A stretch of DNA of 8,033 nt from Bacteroidota bacterium (GTDB lineage Bacteria; Bacteroidota; Bacteroidia; Bacteroidales; JAAYUG01). The first letter of the stretch is position 1. The number at the start of each line of letters is the position of its first letter. Location: NCBI GenBank assembly GCA_021812865.1, contig JAKAMP010000107.1, positions 1-8,033 of the forward strand, written 5' to 3'. Position numbers and translations under genes: made by a program. This document shows, piece by piece, positions 1 to 7,800 of this stretch. Below the pieces are notes generated by a model that had not been told where the DNA came from, did no database searches, and was given only the letters and a program-made list of their open reading frames with translations.

Positions 1-794
1 CATCATGTTAATGAAAAAAACTGGTGTACGAAAAGGAACAATCCGGGGGTCGCTGGTTAATATTCTCTTCAATTAGCCCCTGTTCCTGCCAACGGGAAAT
101 CCAATCACCCTGTCCGACAAAACTGACGGTGAACAGAACCCCGGATGTAGTATGTTTACTTCATCAATACACAAATTCAGAAATCTGTTGAGCGGGTGGC
201 ATCCCCAGGTAATAGTTTTAGGTTCATAAACAGCCTTATGGTCAATACAGCGTTCTTTCCACCAACCTAATATGCCACCCCTCTAACAGATTTTTTTCTT
301 CACGGAAGACAGCCGTCCTATCATATCGTTTACGGGCATACCGCCTGTGACCTCTATGTAAAATATCCCCTACGTTTTCAATTACGAATCACACTTACCC
401 TCCGGCAAATGTTGTTTCCTGTTCGCAGGATCGAATTGTTTCCCTGCTCTTTTTTCCGGGGAAAGGATCATTATATAATAGACGAAGACAAAGTCCTAAA
501 TGAGAATTTTTGATAGCTGAAATGTTCCCGTGCCTGATCTTTTATGCATGCGTGGGTAATGCTTTTGTCATACTAAATCGTTCTGGCGTGGATTCTGGCT
601 GGTACTGACTACATGTACGGTAAAGAACTGGGATTGAACGAAAACGAACATTATCTTTAAAAAATCACATTGGGAAATTGTCATAAATAGCACAAAATGA
701 ATGTAATATATGGAATGGCATAGAAACTGAGCGATTGCTTAATCAGGTCAGGAGCTGTTTATGGAATACCTAAGCTGATTATCGAAACCGCGCT
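1..794. other. Gene-free left flank with no convincing coding region
   Basis: No frame on either strand gives a convincing protein here. The region holds the inverted repeat at 181-293. It also holds a minus-strand frame running from 471 down to 73 that reads partly like protein but is broken by three stop codons (382-384, 370-372, 283-285). At the extreme left edge the minus strand shows two ATG triplets (6-4 and 3-1), which could start a gene lying outside the window. No perfect TAnnTTTG box was found ahead of the kinase gene. The nearest match, TATCTTTA at 652-659, has one mismatch and no good upstream partner, so the kinase promoter is not located. No tRNA or rRNA is seen. Confidence 0.6.
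181..293. repeat. Long imperfect inverted repeat (22-base arms)
   Basis: The left arm at 181-202 (AAATCTGTT, four bases, GGTGGCAT-type end) pairs with the right arm at 272-293. Eighteen of 22 positions are complementary: two perfect 9-bp blocks around four mismatched central bases. Inside it, TTAGGTT (218-224) pairs with AACCTAA (264-270), and CATAA (226-230) pairs with TTATG (236-240), so the arms, an inner stem and a small hairpin are nested. A run of seven T starts at 291 after the right arm. No flanking target duplication was seen. It could be a structured RNA, a small palindromic repeat element, or a relic of an insertion. The sequence does not decide among these. Confidence 0.5.
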
Positions 795-2891
795 ATGAAA
801 AGGGCATTCTTGCATGGTTTTTCAAAATGGAACAGGTCAACAGGAAGTTTGTTGGTGCTGTTTTTCATTGTTCTGATGCCTGCCGATATTCTTGCTACCT
901 ATAACACAGTTACCATCAACAGGACATCATGTCTGGAAGCCAGTCTTGACGGAGAACAGACTGAAGCCAGGACGTTGCTTGAGCAGGCACGAAAAATTCT
1001 GTACCAGAATCCGGGAGAAGCGAAGAATTATGCACTGAAGGGTATTTCTGTTGCCGGGCAATCGGGCGATGAGCGATCCCTTGCCTCCCTGATCAATATT
1101 CTGGGTATTGTTTATGATCTGCAGGCCAGGGTTGATTCTGCTGAAGCCTGTTACAACCAGGCATTTGAATTGTACAGGCGGAATAAGGATTATTGCGGGA
1201 TGGTTAAGGTACTGAATAACCTGGGTATCATCATGCATAAAAAGGGCATGTATGACAAAGCCCTGGAAAAGTACGATGCTTCCATCGAATTGTTACAGAA
1301 GGAAAAGTGCGAAGGCAGTGTGGCGGATGCTTACATAAATATTGGATTGATTTACAAGGAAATATCTGAATACCATAAATCTCTTGCCTATTTTCTGAAA
1401 GCACAGGAAATTTATGAGAAGGACAAAAATGAGGAAGGGCTGGTTTACACAGATATCAATCTTGGAACCATTTATATAATTCTGAAGGATACAGTCAAAA
1501 GTCTTTCCTGTTTCCAGAATGCCCTATCAACCGCCAGCCGCCTGAAGGATAGTGTGAACATCACTACCTGTCTGAATAACATTGCAGGCATTTATTCCGA
1601 GCAACGGAATTTTGCCAGGGCGCTGGAATATAATTTTCGTTCATTGGGCATTACCGAGAATGAAGGGGACGCCTATGGCAATGCTTTTACCTGTTTCAAC
1701 ATTGGCGATACCTATTTCAAAATGAACAAGCTTGAAAGCGCCAGGAAATATATGGGCAGGGCAATGGCAATATTTTTGAAAGCGGGTGACAAATACAATA
1801 TCGCAAAGACCAGTCAGAGCCTTGGGCAATTGATGCTGAAGCAAGGCAATTATGCCAATGCCCGCGTCATGGTCGAGGAAGCGCTGAAAATAGGAACCAT
1901 ACTCAATTCCAAGGAAATTCTCCGGGATTGTTACTTCACCCTGGCCACTCTCGATTCCCTTTCGGGAAACTATGCAGGGGCGCTGAATGCTTTCATGAAA
2001 TACACAGCTTATAAGGACAGTATATTCAATCTCCAGAAAAGCCAGCAGATCGCCGAAATCAATGTACGATACGAGACAGAAAGCAACCAGAAACAACTGG
2101 AATTGCTCAAGAAGGAAAACGAGATCAGCAAAATGAGCCTGGCCAGCAAGTCCATGGTGATTTATCTCCTGCTTGGAGGGCTTGCCCTAATCATCGCCAT
2201 TTCGGTGCTGATCAACATGTACATGAAACTGCGGTCTAAGAAAAAAATCACAGAGCTGACTCTAAGGAACCTCAGGCAGCAGATGAACCCGCATTTTATT
2301 TTCAATATGATGAATTCTGTGGTTTACAGTTTGCAGAACAACGAAAAGGAGCGGTCCTTCAAGTACCTGCATATGCTTTCGAAACTGATGCGCAGGACAT
2401 TGGAGAACTCTCAGTATAACGAAATCACCCTGAGAGAGGAACTGGAAACCCTGATGCTTTATATTGATCTTGAAGCGTTGCGACTGAAAGATAAATTCTC
2501 TTATGAGATCAGGGTTTCCGAGGAACTGGACCAGGATATGTGCACCATTCCTACCCTGCTGCTTCAGCCTTTCGTGGAAAATTCCATCTGGCATGGATTA
2601 TTGGGAAAGGAGAACGGGGGCCTGGTCAGGATCGATGTATCCCGTGAGGGCAGGTATGTTCATTGCCGGATTGAGGACAATGGCATTGGAAGGGAAGCGG
2701 CGGCGCGGAGGAGAAGAAACGGATCGGGCCATCACCAGTCGAAGGGCATTGCCATAACCGGCAACAGGCTAAGGCTTATAAATACGGTGATTGAAAAGGA
2801 TCTGACCATTCATTACACCGACCTGGTGAATGACGACCATTCGCCGGCAGGCACCAGCGTTGAAATCTATTTTCCCTATCACTCCAACTAA
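795..2891 (+). CDS. TPR-containing LytS-type sensor histidine kinase
   Basis: This is a 698-residue sensor kinase that should phosphorylate the regulator encoded next. An N-terminal hydrophobic stretch (about residues 18-34) looks like a signal peptide or anchor. Eight TPR units start at residues 101, 141, 181, 221, 261, 301, 341 and 381, exactly 40 apart, with a probable degenerate unit before them. A charged, likely coiled-coil linker (about 411-452) leads to one membrane helix (about 453-475). The kinase core is of the His_kinase/LytS class: QMNPHFIFN with the probable phospho-accepting His500, the N-box QPFVENSIWHG (591-601), the G1 box EDNGIG (627-632) and a final G-rich motif near 650-662. 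An Arg-rich run (RRRR, 638-641) sits in the ATP lid. All expected catalytic motifs are present. The topology implies that the TPR domain is periplasmic and senses protein or peptide partners; this is inference. The ATG at 795 immediately precedes the signal-like segment, which supports it as the start. Confidence 0.93.
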   Translation: MKRAFLHGFSKWNRSTGSLLVLFFIVLMPADILATYNTVTINRTSCLEASLDGEQTEARTLLEQARKILYQNPGEAKNYALKGISVAGQSGDERSLASLINILGIVYDLQARVDSAEACYNQAFELYRRNKDYCGMVKVLNNLGIIMHKKGMYDKALEKYDASIELLQKEKCEGSVADAYINIGLIYKEISEYHKSLAYFLKAQEIYEKDKNEEGLVYTDINLGTIYIILKDTVKSLSCFQNALSTASRLKDSVNITTCLNNIAGIYSEQRNFARALEYNFRSLGITENEGDAYGNAFTCFNIGDTYFKMNKLESARKYMGRAMAIFLKAGDKYNIAKTSQSLGQLMLKQGNYANARVMVEEALKIGTILNSKEILRDCYFTLATLDSLSGNYAGALNAFMKYTAYKDSIFNLQKSQQIAEINVRYETESNQKQLELLKKENEISKMSLASKSMVIYLLLGGLALIIAISVLINMYMKLRSKKKITELTLRNLRQQMNPHFIFNMMNSVVYSLQNNEKERSFKYLHMLSKLMRRTLENSQYNEITLREELETLMLYIDLEALRLKDKFSYEIRVSEELDQDMCTIPTLLLQPFVENSIWHGLLGKENGGLVRIDVSREGRYVHCRIEDNGIGREAAARRRRNGSGHHQSKGIAITGNRLRLINTVIEKDLTIHYTDLVNDDHSPAGTSVEIYFPYHSN

Positions 2892-2902
2892 TACTTACCC
2901 CT

Positions 2903-3655
2903 ATGATCGAAGCAATTATCATTGACGATGAACTCGATGCCATCAACTACCTGCAGTCCATTTTGCGCGAATTCTGTCCTTTGGTGGAGGTGGTGGGCAC
3001 CGCAAATACGGTTTACAATGGATTCATCGAGATCAAACTGAAGGAGCCAGACCTGGTATTCCTTGATGTTGAGCTGCCCGACGGGGATGGCTTTGAACTG
3101 CTGAAAAAGTTTGATGACAGGAAATTCAGGGTGATATTCTGTACTGCTCATAACGAGCATGCCATCAGGGCATTTAAATTCAGCGCCATGGACTACCTGC
3201 TGAAGCCTGTGGATATCATCGAGCTCAGAGACGCCATTGAAAAAATCGAAAACAGCACGAATCAGGAGATGCGCCACAATGATCATGTGCTCATGGACAA
3301 TTATTACCATGCATCGCCTACCAAGATTGCTGTGGCTGTGAACAACGGGTTTGAATACATTTCGCTTGACGAGATCATCCGGCTGGAAGCCGATCGCAGT
3401 TACTGCAACGTGTTTCTGAAAAATGGCAAAAAGATGCTGGTGTCAAGATGCCTGAATGAATTTTACAAGCTCCTGAAAGGACACAATTTCTTCAGGGTGC
3501 ATAATTCACACATGATCAACCTTCAGCATGTAATGAAATTTGTACGCACCGACGGTGGATTTGTCAAACTCAGCGATGGTTCATCTGTGCCCTTGTCCCG
3601 CAATAAAAAAGAAGAATTCCTCAGCGTAATGAAGGAATTCGCCATTGCCTCATGA
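2903..3655 (+). CDS. LytTR-family response regulator
   Basis: This 250-residue two-domain regulator is the likely partner of the upstream kinase, whose stop is 11 bases before this start, so the two are probably co-transcribed. The receiver domain (about 1-117) has the acidic pair Asp8-Asp9, the phospho-acceptor Asp55 in FLDVELPDGDG, Thr81 and Lys101 in LLKPV, which is a complete active site. A linker (about 118-138) joins a LytTR DNA-binding domain (about 140-247). That domain shows the family pattern DEIIRLEADRSYCNVFL, then FFRVHNSHMINL, then VPLSRNKKEEF. LytTR proteins bind promoter repeats as dimers through a beta-type fold rather than a helix-turn-helix. The target genes cannot be read here, and I found no convincing pair of LytTR-type repeats in the window. 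Length and domain order are normal for the family. Confidence 0.95.
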   Translation: MIEAIIIDDELDAINYLQSILREFCPLVEVVGTANTVYNGFIEIKLKEPDLVFLDVELPDGDGFELLKKFDDRKFRVIFCTAHNEHAIRAFKFSAMDYLLKPVDIIELRDAIEKIENSTNQEMRHNDHVLMDNYYHASPTKIAVAVNNGFEYISLDEIIRLEADRSYCNVFLKNGKKMLVSRCLNEFYKLLKGHNFFRVHNSHMINLQHVMKFVRTDGGFVKLSDGSSVPLSRNKKEEFLSVMKEFAIAS

Positions 3656-3695
3656 TGAACGGAAAGATGTCGGAACCGGATGAGGTAGGATATCC

Positions 3696-5426
3696 TTAAC
3701 CGATTTTGGTAATCCATTCTTTAACTTCTTCCTGGCTGGGATTCTTGAGTTCCATCTTATTTTTTTTGTTGAAACCGCAAAGATCCTGATGCAGCTTGTT
3801 GGGATTCAGTTCCTTCAGCATGCTTACCTGAAGGAATCCCATTTTTTGAAGCACGGGTATCCATGCTTCCTGGATGCCCAGGGCTGTGTACGTGGCAGGC
3901 TCATCGGTCACAGCTTTCTTTTCGGGCCTCATCTGGGGGAAGAACAATACATCTTGGATGCTGCCCTGATTGGTCATGATCATCGAGAGCCTGTCAATGC
4001 CTATGCCAAGTCCTGCTGTGGGCGGCATACCGTACTCCAGCGCACGGAGAAAATCCTCGTCAAGAACCATGGCTTCTTCATCACCCCGTTTCCCGAGGAT
4101 CAGCTGTTGTTCAAAACGCTCACGCTGGTCAATAGGGTCGTTCAGCTCGGAGAAAGCATTGCAGAGTTCCTTGCCGTTACAGATGGCCTCAAAACGTTCA
4201 ACCAACCCTTCTTTGCTGCGATGCTTCTTTGCTAACGGCGACATTTCGATGGGATAATCCATGATGAAGGTTGGCTGTACCAGGTTAGGTTCGCATTTTT
4301 CACCGAAAATCTGGTCAATGATTTTGCCTTTGCCCATGGTCGGGTCAACCGGAACGCCTAGTTTATTTGCTGTTTCTATGAGCCGGGCTTCATCCATATT
4401 CGAAATATCGATGCGGGTATATTCCCTTATGGCTTCGTACATGGTGTACCTTTTCCAGGGACGTTTAAAATCGATGATCCTGTCGCCCACTTTCACCTGC
4501 GTGGTTCCATGCAGATCCAGCGCCACTTTCTCGATCATCTCTTCCACCAGGTTCATCATCCACGCATAGTCGCGGTAAGCAACATACAATTCCACCTGGG
4601 TAAATTCCGGATTATGAAACCGGTCCATACCTTCATTGCGGAAGTCCTTGGAAAATTCATAAACGCCATCATACCCGCCTACAATGAGCCGTTTCAGGTA
4701 GAGCTCGTTGGCGATGCGTAGGTAGAGGGTCTGATCGAGGGTATTATGGTGCGTTTTAAACGGACGGGCCGCAGCTCCTCCATAGAGTGGCTGAAGCACA
4801 GGCGTTTCCACTTCAAGATAGCCTCGTTGGTTCAGGAATTCGCGCATGGAATTCACCAGGTGTGTACGTTTCACGAATACGTCCCTAACTTGGGGATTCA
4901 CAACGAGGTCTACATAACGCTGGCGATACCTCATTTCCGGGTCAGTGAATGCATCATATACCTTGCCGTCTTTCTCTTTGACAATGGGCAGAGGTTTGAG
5001 TGATTTGCTGAGCAGGGTAAATTCTTTCACATGGACAGTCACTTCGCCCATTTGGGTAGTGAATACAAACCCCTTCACTCCAATGATATCGCCTATATCG
5101 AGCAGTTTCTTGAATACAGTGTTATAAAGGGTAGCGTTTTCGTCGGTTGATATATCCTCTCGCCTTACATACAGCTGAATTCTTCCGGTTGCATCCTGTA
5201 ATTCGACAAACGATGCGCTGCCCATAATTCTCCGGCTCATGATACGCCCGGCAATGCTTACATCCTGAAAATTCTTCCGATCAGGAGAGAATTCTGCAAG
5301 GATACCCTGGATCGATGCATTTTCCCTGTATTCATCAGCGGGATAAGGATTGATTCCCAGTTTCTTGAGTTCTTCACGTGAATTCCTTCTGATCTGTTCC
5401 TGTTCGTTCAATTCAATATTTGGCAT
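3696..5426 (-). CDS. lysS: Lysyl-tRNA synthetase, class II
   Basis: This enzyme charges tRNA-Lys with lysine using ATP in the cytoplasm. The 576-residue protein has an N-terminal OB-fold anticodon-binding domain (about 55-140, with [14 protein letters not shown]). The class II catalytic core follows: motif 1 around 195-215 ending in [17 protein letters not shown], motif 2 with FRNEG at 262-266, and motif 3 with [15 protein letters not shown] at 466-480. After motif 3 there is an extra tail of about 75 residues (502-576), predicted to be helical, which E. coli LysRS lacks. Similar tails are, to my knowledge, usual in Bacteroidetes enzymes. The start at 5426 is followed by a typical polar N-terminal helix, and a promoter match lies about 55 bases upstream. 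The gene converges on the response regulator, with only 40 bases between their stops and no clear terminator there. Confidence 0.97.
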   Translation of the reverse strand: MPNIELNEQEQIRRNSREELKKLGINPYPADEYRENASIQGILAEFSPDRKNFQDVSIAGRIMSRRIMGSASFVELQDATGRIQLYVRREDISTDENATLYNTVFKKLLDIGDIIGVKGFVFTTQMGEVTVHVKEFTLLSKSLKPLPIVKEKDGKVYDAFTDPEMRYRQRYVDLVVNPQVRDVFVKRTHLVNSMREFLNQRGYLEVETPVLQPLYGGAAARPFKTHHNTLDQTLYLRIANELYLKRLIVGGYDGVYEFSKDFRNEGMDRFHNPEFTQVELYVAYRDYAWMMNLVEEMIEKVALDLHGTTQVKVGDRIIDFKRPWKRYTMYEAIREYTRIDISNMDEARLIETANKLGVPVDPTMGKGKIIDQIFGEKCEPNLVQPTFIMDYPIEMSPLAKKHRSKEGLVERFEAICNGKELCNAFSELNDPIDQRERFEQQLILGKRGDEEAMVLDEDFLRALEYGMPPTAGLGIGIDRLSMIMTNQGSIQDVLFFPQMRPEKKAVTDEPATYTALGIQEAWIPVLQKMGFLQVSMLKELNPNKLHQDLCGFNKKNKMELKNPSQEEVKEWITKIG

Positions 5427-5481
5427 AAAAGTCAGTTTTACCTTTTAAATAATGGAATGAACCTAAAAAAATAGCACTTTG

Positions 5482-5514
5482 CAAATATATAACTAATTGA
5501 CTACATCGCTAAAC
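5482..5514 (-). promoter_or_regulatory. Bacteroidetes-type promoter for lysS
   Basis: On the minus strand, TATATTTG (5489-5482) matches the -7 consensus TAnnTTTG exactly. TTTA (5513-5510) stands in for the -33 TTTG box, with a 20-base spacer. The start of transcription would fall near 5476, giving a leader of about 50 bases before the lysS ATG. The spacing equals that of the stronger promoter at 6284-6315. This is a pattern match only. Confidence 0.6.
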
Positions 5515-5666
5515 GGGAACGCAATTCTGTCAGCTATGAAGTCACCTCCGGCCGGCAAGGCCGTAATCTGAGTCATTGATATTCAGCAATGGAGAGAAGC
5601 TTTTCGGGGAAGCGGATTCAGGGAAGGCAGGGGCAATTCTTCCTAGACAATGAAATACAGGGCATG

Positions 5667-5691
5667 AAAAAACCGGGAGAAGTTCTCCCGG
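5667..5691 (-). terminator. Rho-independent terminator of the small exported-protein gene
   Basis: On the minus strand, CCGGGAGA pairs with TCTCCCGG (8 bp, 3-base loop, stem 5691-5673) and is followed directly by six T (5672-5667). It lies 27 bases past the stop codon of the minus-strand gene 5719-6192 and upstream of the lysS promoter. It should therefore separate that gene's transcript from lysS. The plus strand lacks a T run after the stem, so termination is directional. Confidence 0.85.
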
Positions 5692-5718
5692 CCGTCGGTG
5701 TTGGTTCAGGGGATTTTA

Positions 5719-6192
5719 CTAAATATTAATTCCGAAAAAATTCATAACCGTAATGAAATTATTCTCGCATAGTTCCATTACATATTTCCCGTTTTTGAAA
5801 ACATAATACACGTTACCCGAACACACGGAGGGTTTCTCCTTGCTGGGATGTTCAAAATACAAATCAGATCGATCGTACCTGTATAACTTCATGTCGTCCC
5901 TTGTGCTAATCAGTTGCATAAAGTATACCTGGCTGGTGGGTTTGTTGTTCCTATATATGGGTACTTTTTCATAGGTGCAACTGTTTTTTTGGAAGGCATT
6001 GATGTCATGCATATTAAGCTTGACTACGCTCCCGTCGTGGAGAATGCATCTGGCGTGCATCATAGAGAAGGTAACTTTGGTACAGTAATAAATGGTTTTA
6101 CCGGTAACTACCACATCATTGTCATACAACCCCCTGGCAGAAATACTTAGCGCTGCAAGGAATATCAATGTTAATAGAAAGAACTTTTTCAT
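5719..6192 (-). CDS. Small exported protein of unknown function
   Basis: I do not recognise this 157-residue protein. It begins with a clear signal peptide (MKKFFLLTLIFLAALSISA), probably cut near residue 19, so it should be periplasmic or secreted. There is no lipobox cysteine. The mature part has five cysteines (37, 49, 72, 124, 142), an odd number, allowing two disulfides and one free thiol. It is rich in aromatic residues and ends with a segment containing NVYYVFKNGKYVMEL, which suggests beta strands. The unit stands alone: it has a strong promoter match at 6284-6315, a leader of about 85 bases, and its own terminator at 5667-5691. The signal peptide, the promoter and the terminator together make it a convincing real gene. 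Its function is open. Confidence 0.85.
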   Translation of the reverse strand: MKKFFLLTLIFLAALSISARGLYDNDVVVTGKTIYYCTKVTFSMMHARCILHDGSVVKLNMHDINAFQKNSCTYEKVPIYRNNKPTSQVYFMQLISTRDDMKLYRYDRSDLYFEHPSKEKPSVCSGNVYYVFKNGKYVMELCENNFITVMNFFGINI

Positions 6193-6630
6193 AATTTCTG
6201 AATTTAAAGGTTCATTTTGTTCCTTATTGGTACAGGTCCTTTTTACGCCTTTTAAAGTGATGGTTCCTGCAATAATCTATAATCAAAGGTATATCAGGAA
6301 TCAGGCTGCCACAAATGCTATTTGGCGGGTATCTTCCGTGGGGGTATCATCCGTCACTTCCCCTTTCCGGTTGAAAGGTACGGGGCTCAAATGTTAAAAT
6401 CGTCCGGTTTCGTTCACTAATGTATAACTATGATAGTCAATAAGATAGTATATTGGAAAATGACCGGCATCCGGCTCTGGTAGTTATGCTGCTGCAGAGC
6501 AATTTCCCTCAGTAAGGTTAGCTAAGGCATGACAATATGAACGGGATCAATGCAGCATTTTGCCAACAATTCAGAAGGAAGCGTCCAGATTGTCCATATG
6601 GGCATTAAGTAATCGGGGAATTATCTATCT
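6193..6630. other. Divergent intergenic region between two small genes
   Basis: This 438-base region separates the minus-strand exported-protein gene from the plus-strand LiaF-like gene and holds the promoters of both (6284-6315 minus, and a -7 box starting at 6626 plus). Between them, about 6316-6620, I see only a weak 6-bp hairpin (GCTCTG at 6474-6479 with CAGAGC at 6495-6500). There is no coding frame with protein-like composition and no RNA gene. Confidence 0.6.
6284..6315 (-). promoter_or_regulatory. Near-perfect Bacteroidetes promoter for the small exported-protein gene
   Basis: On the minus strand the -33 box TTTG (6315-6312), a 20-base spacer and the -7 box TACCTTTG (6291-6284) match the phylum consensus TTTG/TAnnTTTG in both elements. 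Transcription would start near 6278, leaving a leader of about 85 bases before the ATG at 6192. This is the best promoter match in the window. Confidence 0.7.
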
Positions 6631-6633
6631 TTG
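6626..6633 (+). promoter_or_regulatory. -7 promoter box ahead of the LiaF-like gene
   Basis: TATCTTTG fits TAnnTTTG exactly, but no TTTG-like -33 box lies 19-21 bases upstream. Transcription from it would begin near 6639, about 19 bases before the ATG at 6658. It overlaps an in-frame TTG at 6631, which argues against using that TTG as the start codon. Confidence 0.5.
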
Positions 6634-6657
6634 AACATTCAAACCATAAAAAATTCA

Positions 6658-7191
6658 ATGCGAAAGACAACCGGTCTTTTCTGGGGCATAGTGCTGATCC
6701 TTCTTGGAATGGGGATTATTCTCAGGATCACTTTCAATATTGATATTCCGGTATTCAAAATTCTTGTCGCACTGTTTCTGGTCTATCTGGGGCTAAGGAT
6801 TATCAGGGGCGGAAGCGGCATGAGTCATTCCTCGCACAGGAAGGAAGATGTGGTTTTCACGGAGAATGTATATAAAGATGCAGGAGATGAGGATAAGGAA
6901 TACAATGTTATCTTCGGCAAAGGGATATACGACCTGCGGAATGTTAACCTGAACCGCAAAGTTAACGTTGAAATCAATGCTCTGTTTGGCGGTGCAGAAA
7001 TCAGGCTTAGGAAGGACATGCCTTACAGGATCAAAGTTGAATCGGTTTTCGGAGGGGCCAACCTGCCGGATGGGAATACAACCGTTATGGGAACAAGTAG
7101 GTATCAAAGTGAAAATTATCATCCCGACCATCCGTATCTCTACATAAAAGTCAGTGTGGTGTTTGGCGGATTGGAAGTCTTCACCTATTGA
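6658..7191 (+). CDS. Membrane protein with LiaF-like C-terminal domain
   Basis: This 177-residue protein has two membrane helices near its N-terminus (about residues 7-24 and 32-49), joined by a short turn. A charged linker follows, then a domain with four short beta repeats built around an FG core: NVIFGKGIYDLR (83-94), NALFGGAEIRLR (107-118), ESVFGGANLPDG (128-139) and VSVVFGGLEVF (165-175). This repeat pattern resembles the C-terminal domain of LiaF-type proteins, which act in cell-envelope stress circuits in Firmicutes; in Bacteroidetes the role is not established. I chose ATG 6658. A longer frame from TTG 6631 would begin inside the promoter box, and its extra nine residues are polar and add no signal. 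Gene order gives no direct partner. The LytS/LytTR pair about 3 kb away is a possible functional neighbour only by analogy. Confidence 0.85.
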   Translation: MRKTTGLFWGIVLILLGMGIILRITFNIDIPVFKILVALFLVYLGLRIIRGGSGMSHSSHRKEDVVFTENVYKDAGDEDKEYNVIFGKGIYDLRNVNLNRKVNVEINALFGGAEIRLRKDMPYRIKVESVFGGANLPDGNTTVMGTSRYQSENYHPDHPYLYIKVSVVFGGLEVFTY

Positions 7192-7323
7192 CGATTTTTC
7201 TATTACCGCTAAACCCGAAACAAGTCCTGCCGGTTGTATAGTATTCCGTAAGATTGACAAAATTTGAAACAGCATACAATTTATTGCGGCTATTCCAGTT
7301 CAATAATCATTTAATATGCCCAT

Positions 7324-7800
7324 ATGGAGAAAGTTGCTTTGTTCCCGGGATCATTCGATCCGTTGACGGTAGGACATGAATCCATCATCCGGCGTTCGTT
7401 TGATTTATTCGATAAGATCATCATTGCCATCGGCCAGAATATAAACAAAAAGGGTTTCTATCCGTTGGAACAACGGATTGAATGGATTAGCATGGTTTTT
7501 GAGCATGATCCTAAAATTGAGGTGACTCATTATGATGGACTAACCATTGACTTCTGCCGGAAAATTGGGGCAAGGTTCATTCTCCGAGGGCTGCGTACCA
7601 CGGCCGATTTTGAATATGAATGGTCCATTGCCCAGCTCAACAAGGCCATGTATCCCGAGCTTGAAACGGTTTTCCTGCTTACCCTGCCCGAATTCATCCA
7701 TGTGAATTCATCCATTGTTCGCGATATCATCAGGCACGGCGGAGATGTCAGTAAATTTTTACCCGGGGGAGTGGACCTCACAAAGCTGAATACCAAATGA
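7324..7800 (+). CDS. coaD: Phosphopantetheine adenylyltransferase
   Basis: The enzyme transfers AMP from ATP to 4'-phosphopantetheine, giving dephospho-CoA, the penultimate step of coenzyme A synthesis in the cytoplasm. At 158 residues it has normal length. Diagnostic motifs are intact: the nucleotidyltransferase signature PGSFDPLTVGH (8-18) with the T/HxGH-type TVGH at 15-18, ILRGLRTTADFEYE (86-99) for substrate and ATP contact, and VNSSIVRD (127-134), the counterpart of the SSS(L/I)V segment. The start at 7324 puts the signature eight residues from the N-terminus, as usual. The upstream promoter is unclear: AAAATTTG at 7259-7266 has one mismatch to the -7 consensus. The next gene starts within its stop codon, so the two are probably translated from one message. 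Confidence 0.97.
   Translation: MEKVALFPGSFDPLTVGHESIIRRSFDLFDKIIIAIGQNINKKGFYPLEQRIEWISMVFEHDPKIEVTHYDGLTIDFCRKIGARFILRGLRTTADFEYEWSIAQLNKAMYPELETVFLLTLPEFIHVNSSIVRDIIRHGGDVSKFLPGGVDLTKLNTK

Noticed and set aside
8..160. Small minus-strand protein of about 48 codons
   Set aside because: The frame is open and looks somewhat protein-like, but it has no ATG start, no recognised family and no promoter match.
181..293. Integron attC site
   Set aside because: GTTGAGC (187-193) fits GTTRRRY, but attC has RYYYAAC first and GTTRRRY last. Here the order is reversed, the partner CTCTAAC mismatches, and no integrase or cassette is present.
181..300. Rho-independent terminator made by the inverted repeat and T run
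   Set aside because: The arms are separated by 69 bases and have a four-base mismatched centre, unlike a compact terminator hairpin. No gene on the plus strand ends just upstream.
3789..5127. Several plus-strand open frames opposite lysS
   Set aside because: The minus strand carries a complete, conserved lysyl-tRNA synthetase with all class II motifs. The opposite frames are its shadows.
6092..6397. Plus-strand frame of 101 codons opposite the exported-protein gene
   Set aside because: It runs antisense through the signal-peptide region and promoter of a better-supported minus-strand gene and shows no domain features.
6474..6500. Hairpin GCTCTG/CAGAGC as terminator or RNA element
   Set aside because: The stem is only 6 bp with a 15-base loop and no T run, within chance expectation for a region this size.
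7259..7266. coaD promoter -7 box AAAATTTG
   Set aside because: It lacks the TA pair at full strength (one mismatch) and has no properly spaced TTTG box, so it is too weak to list as a feature.
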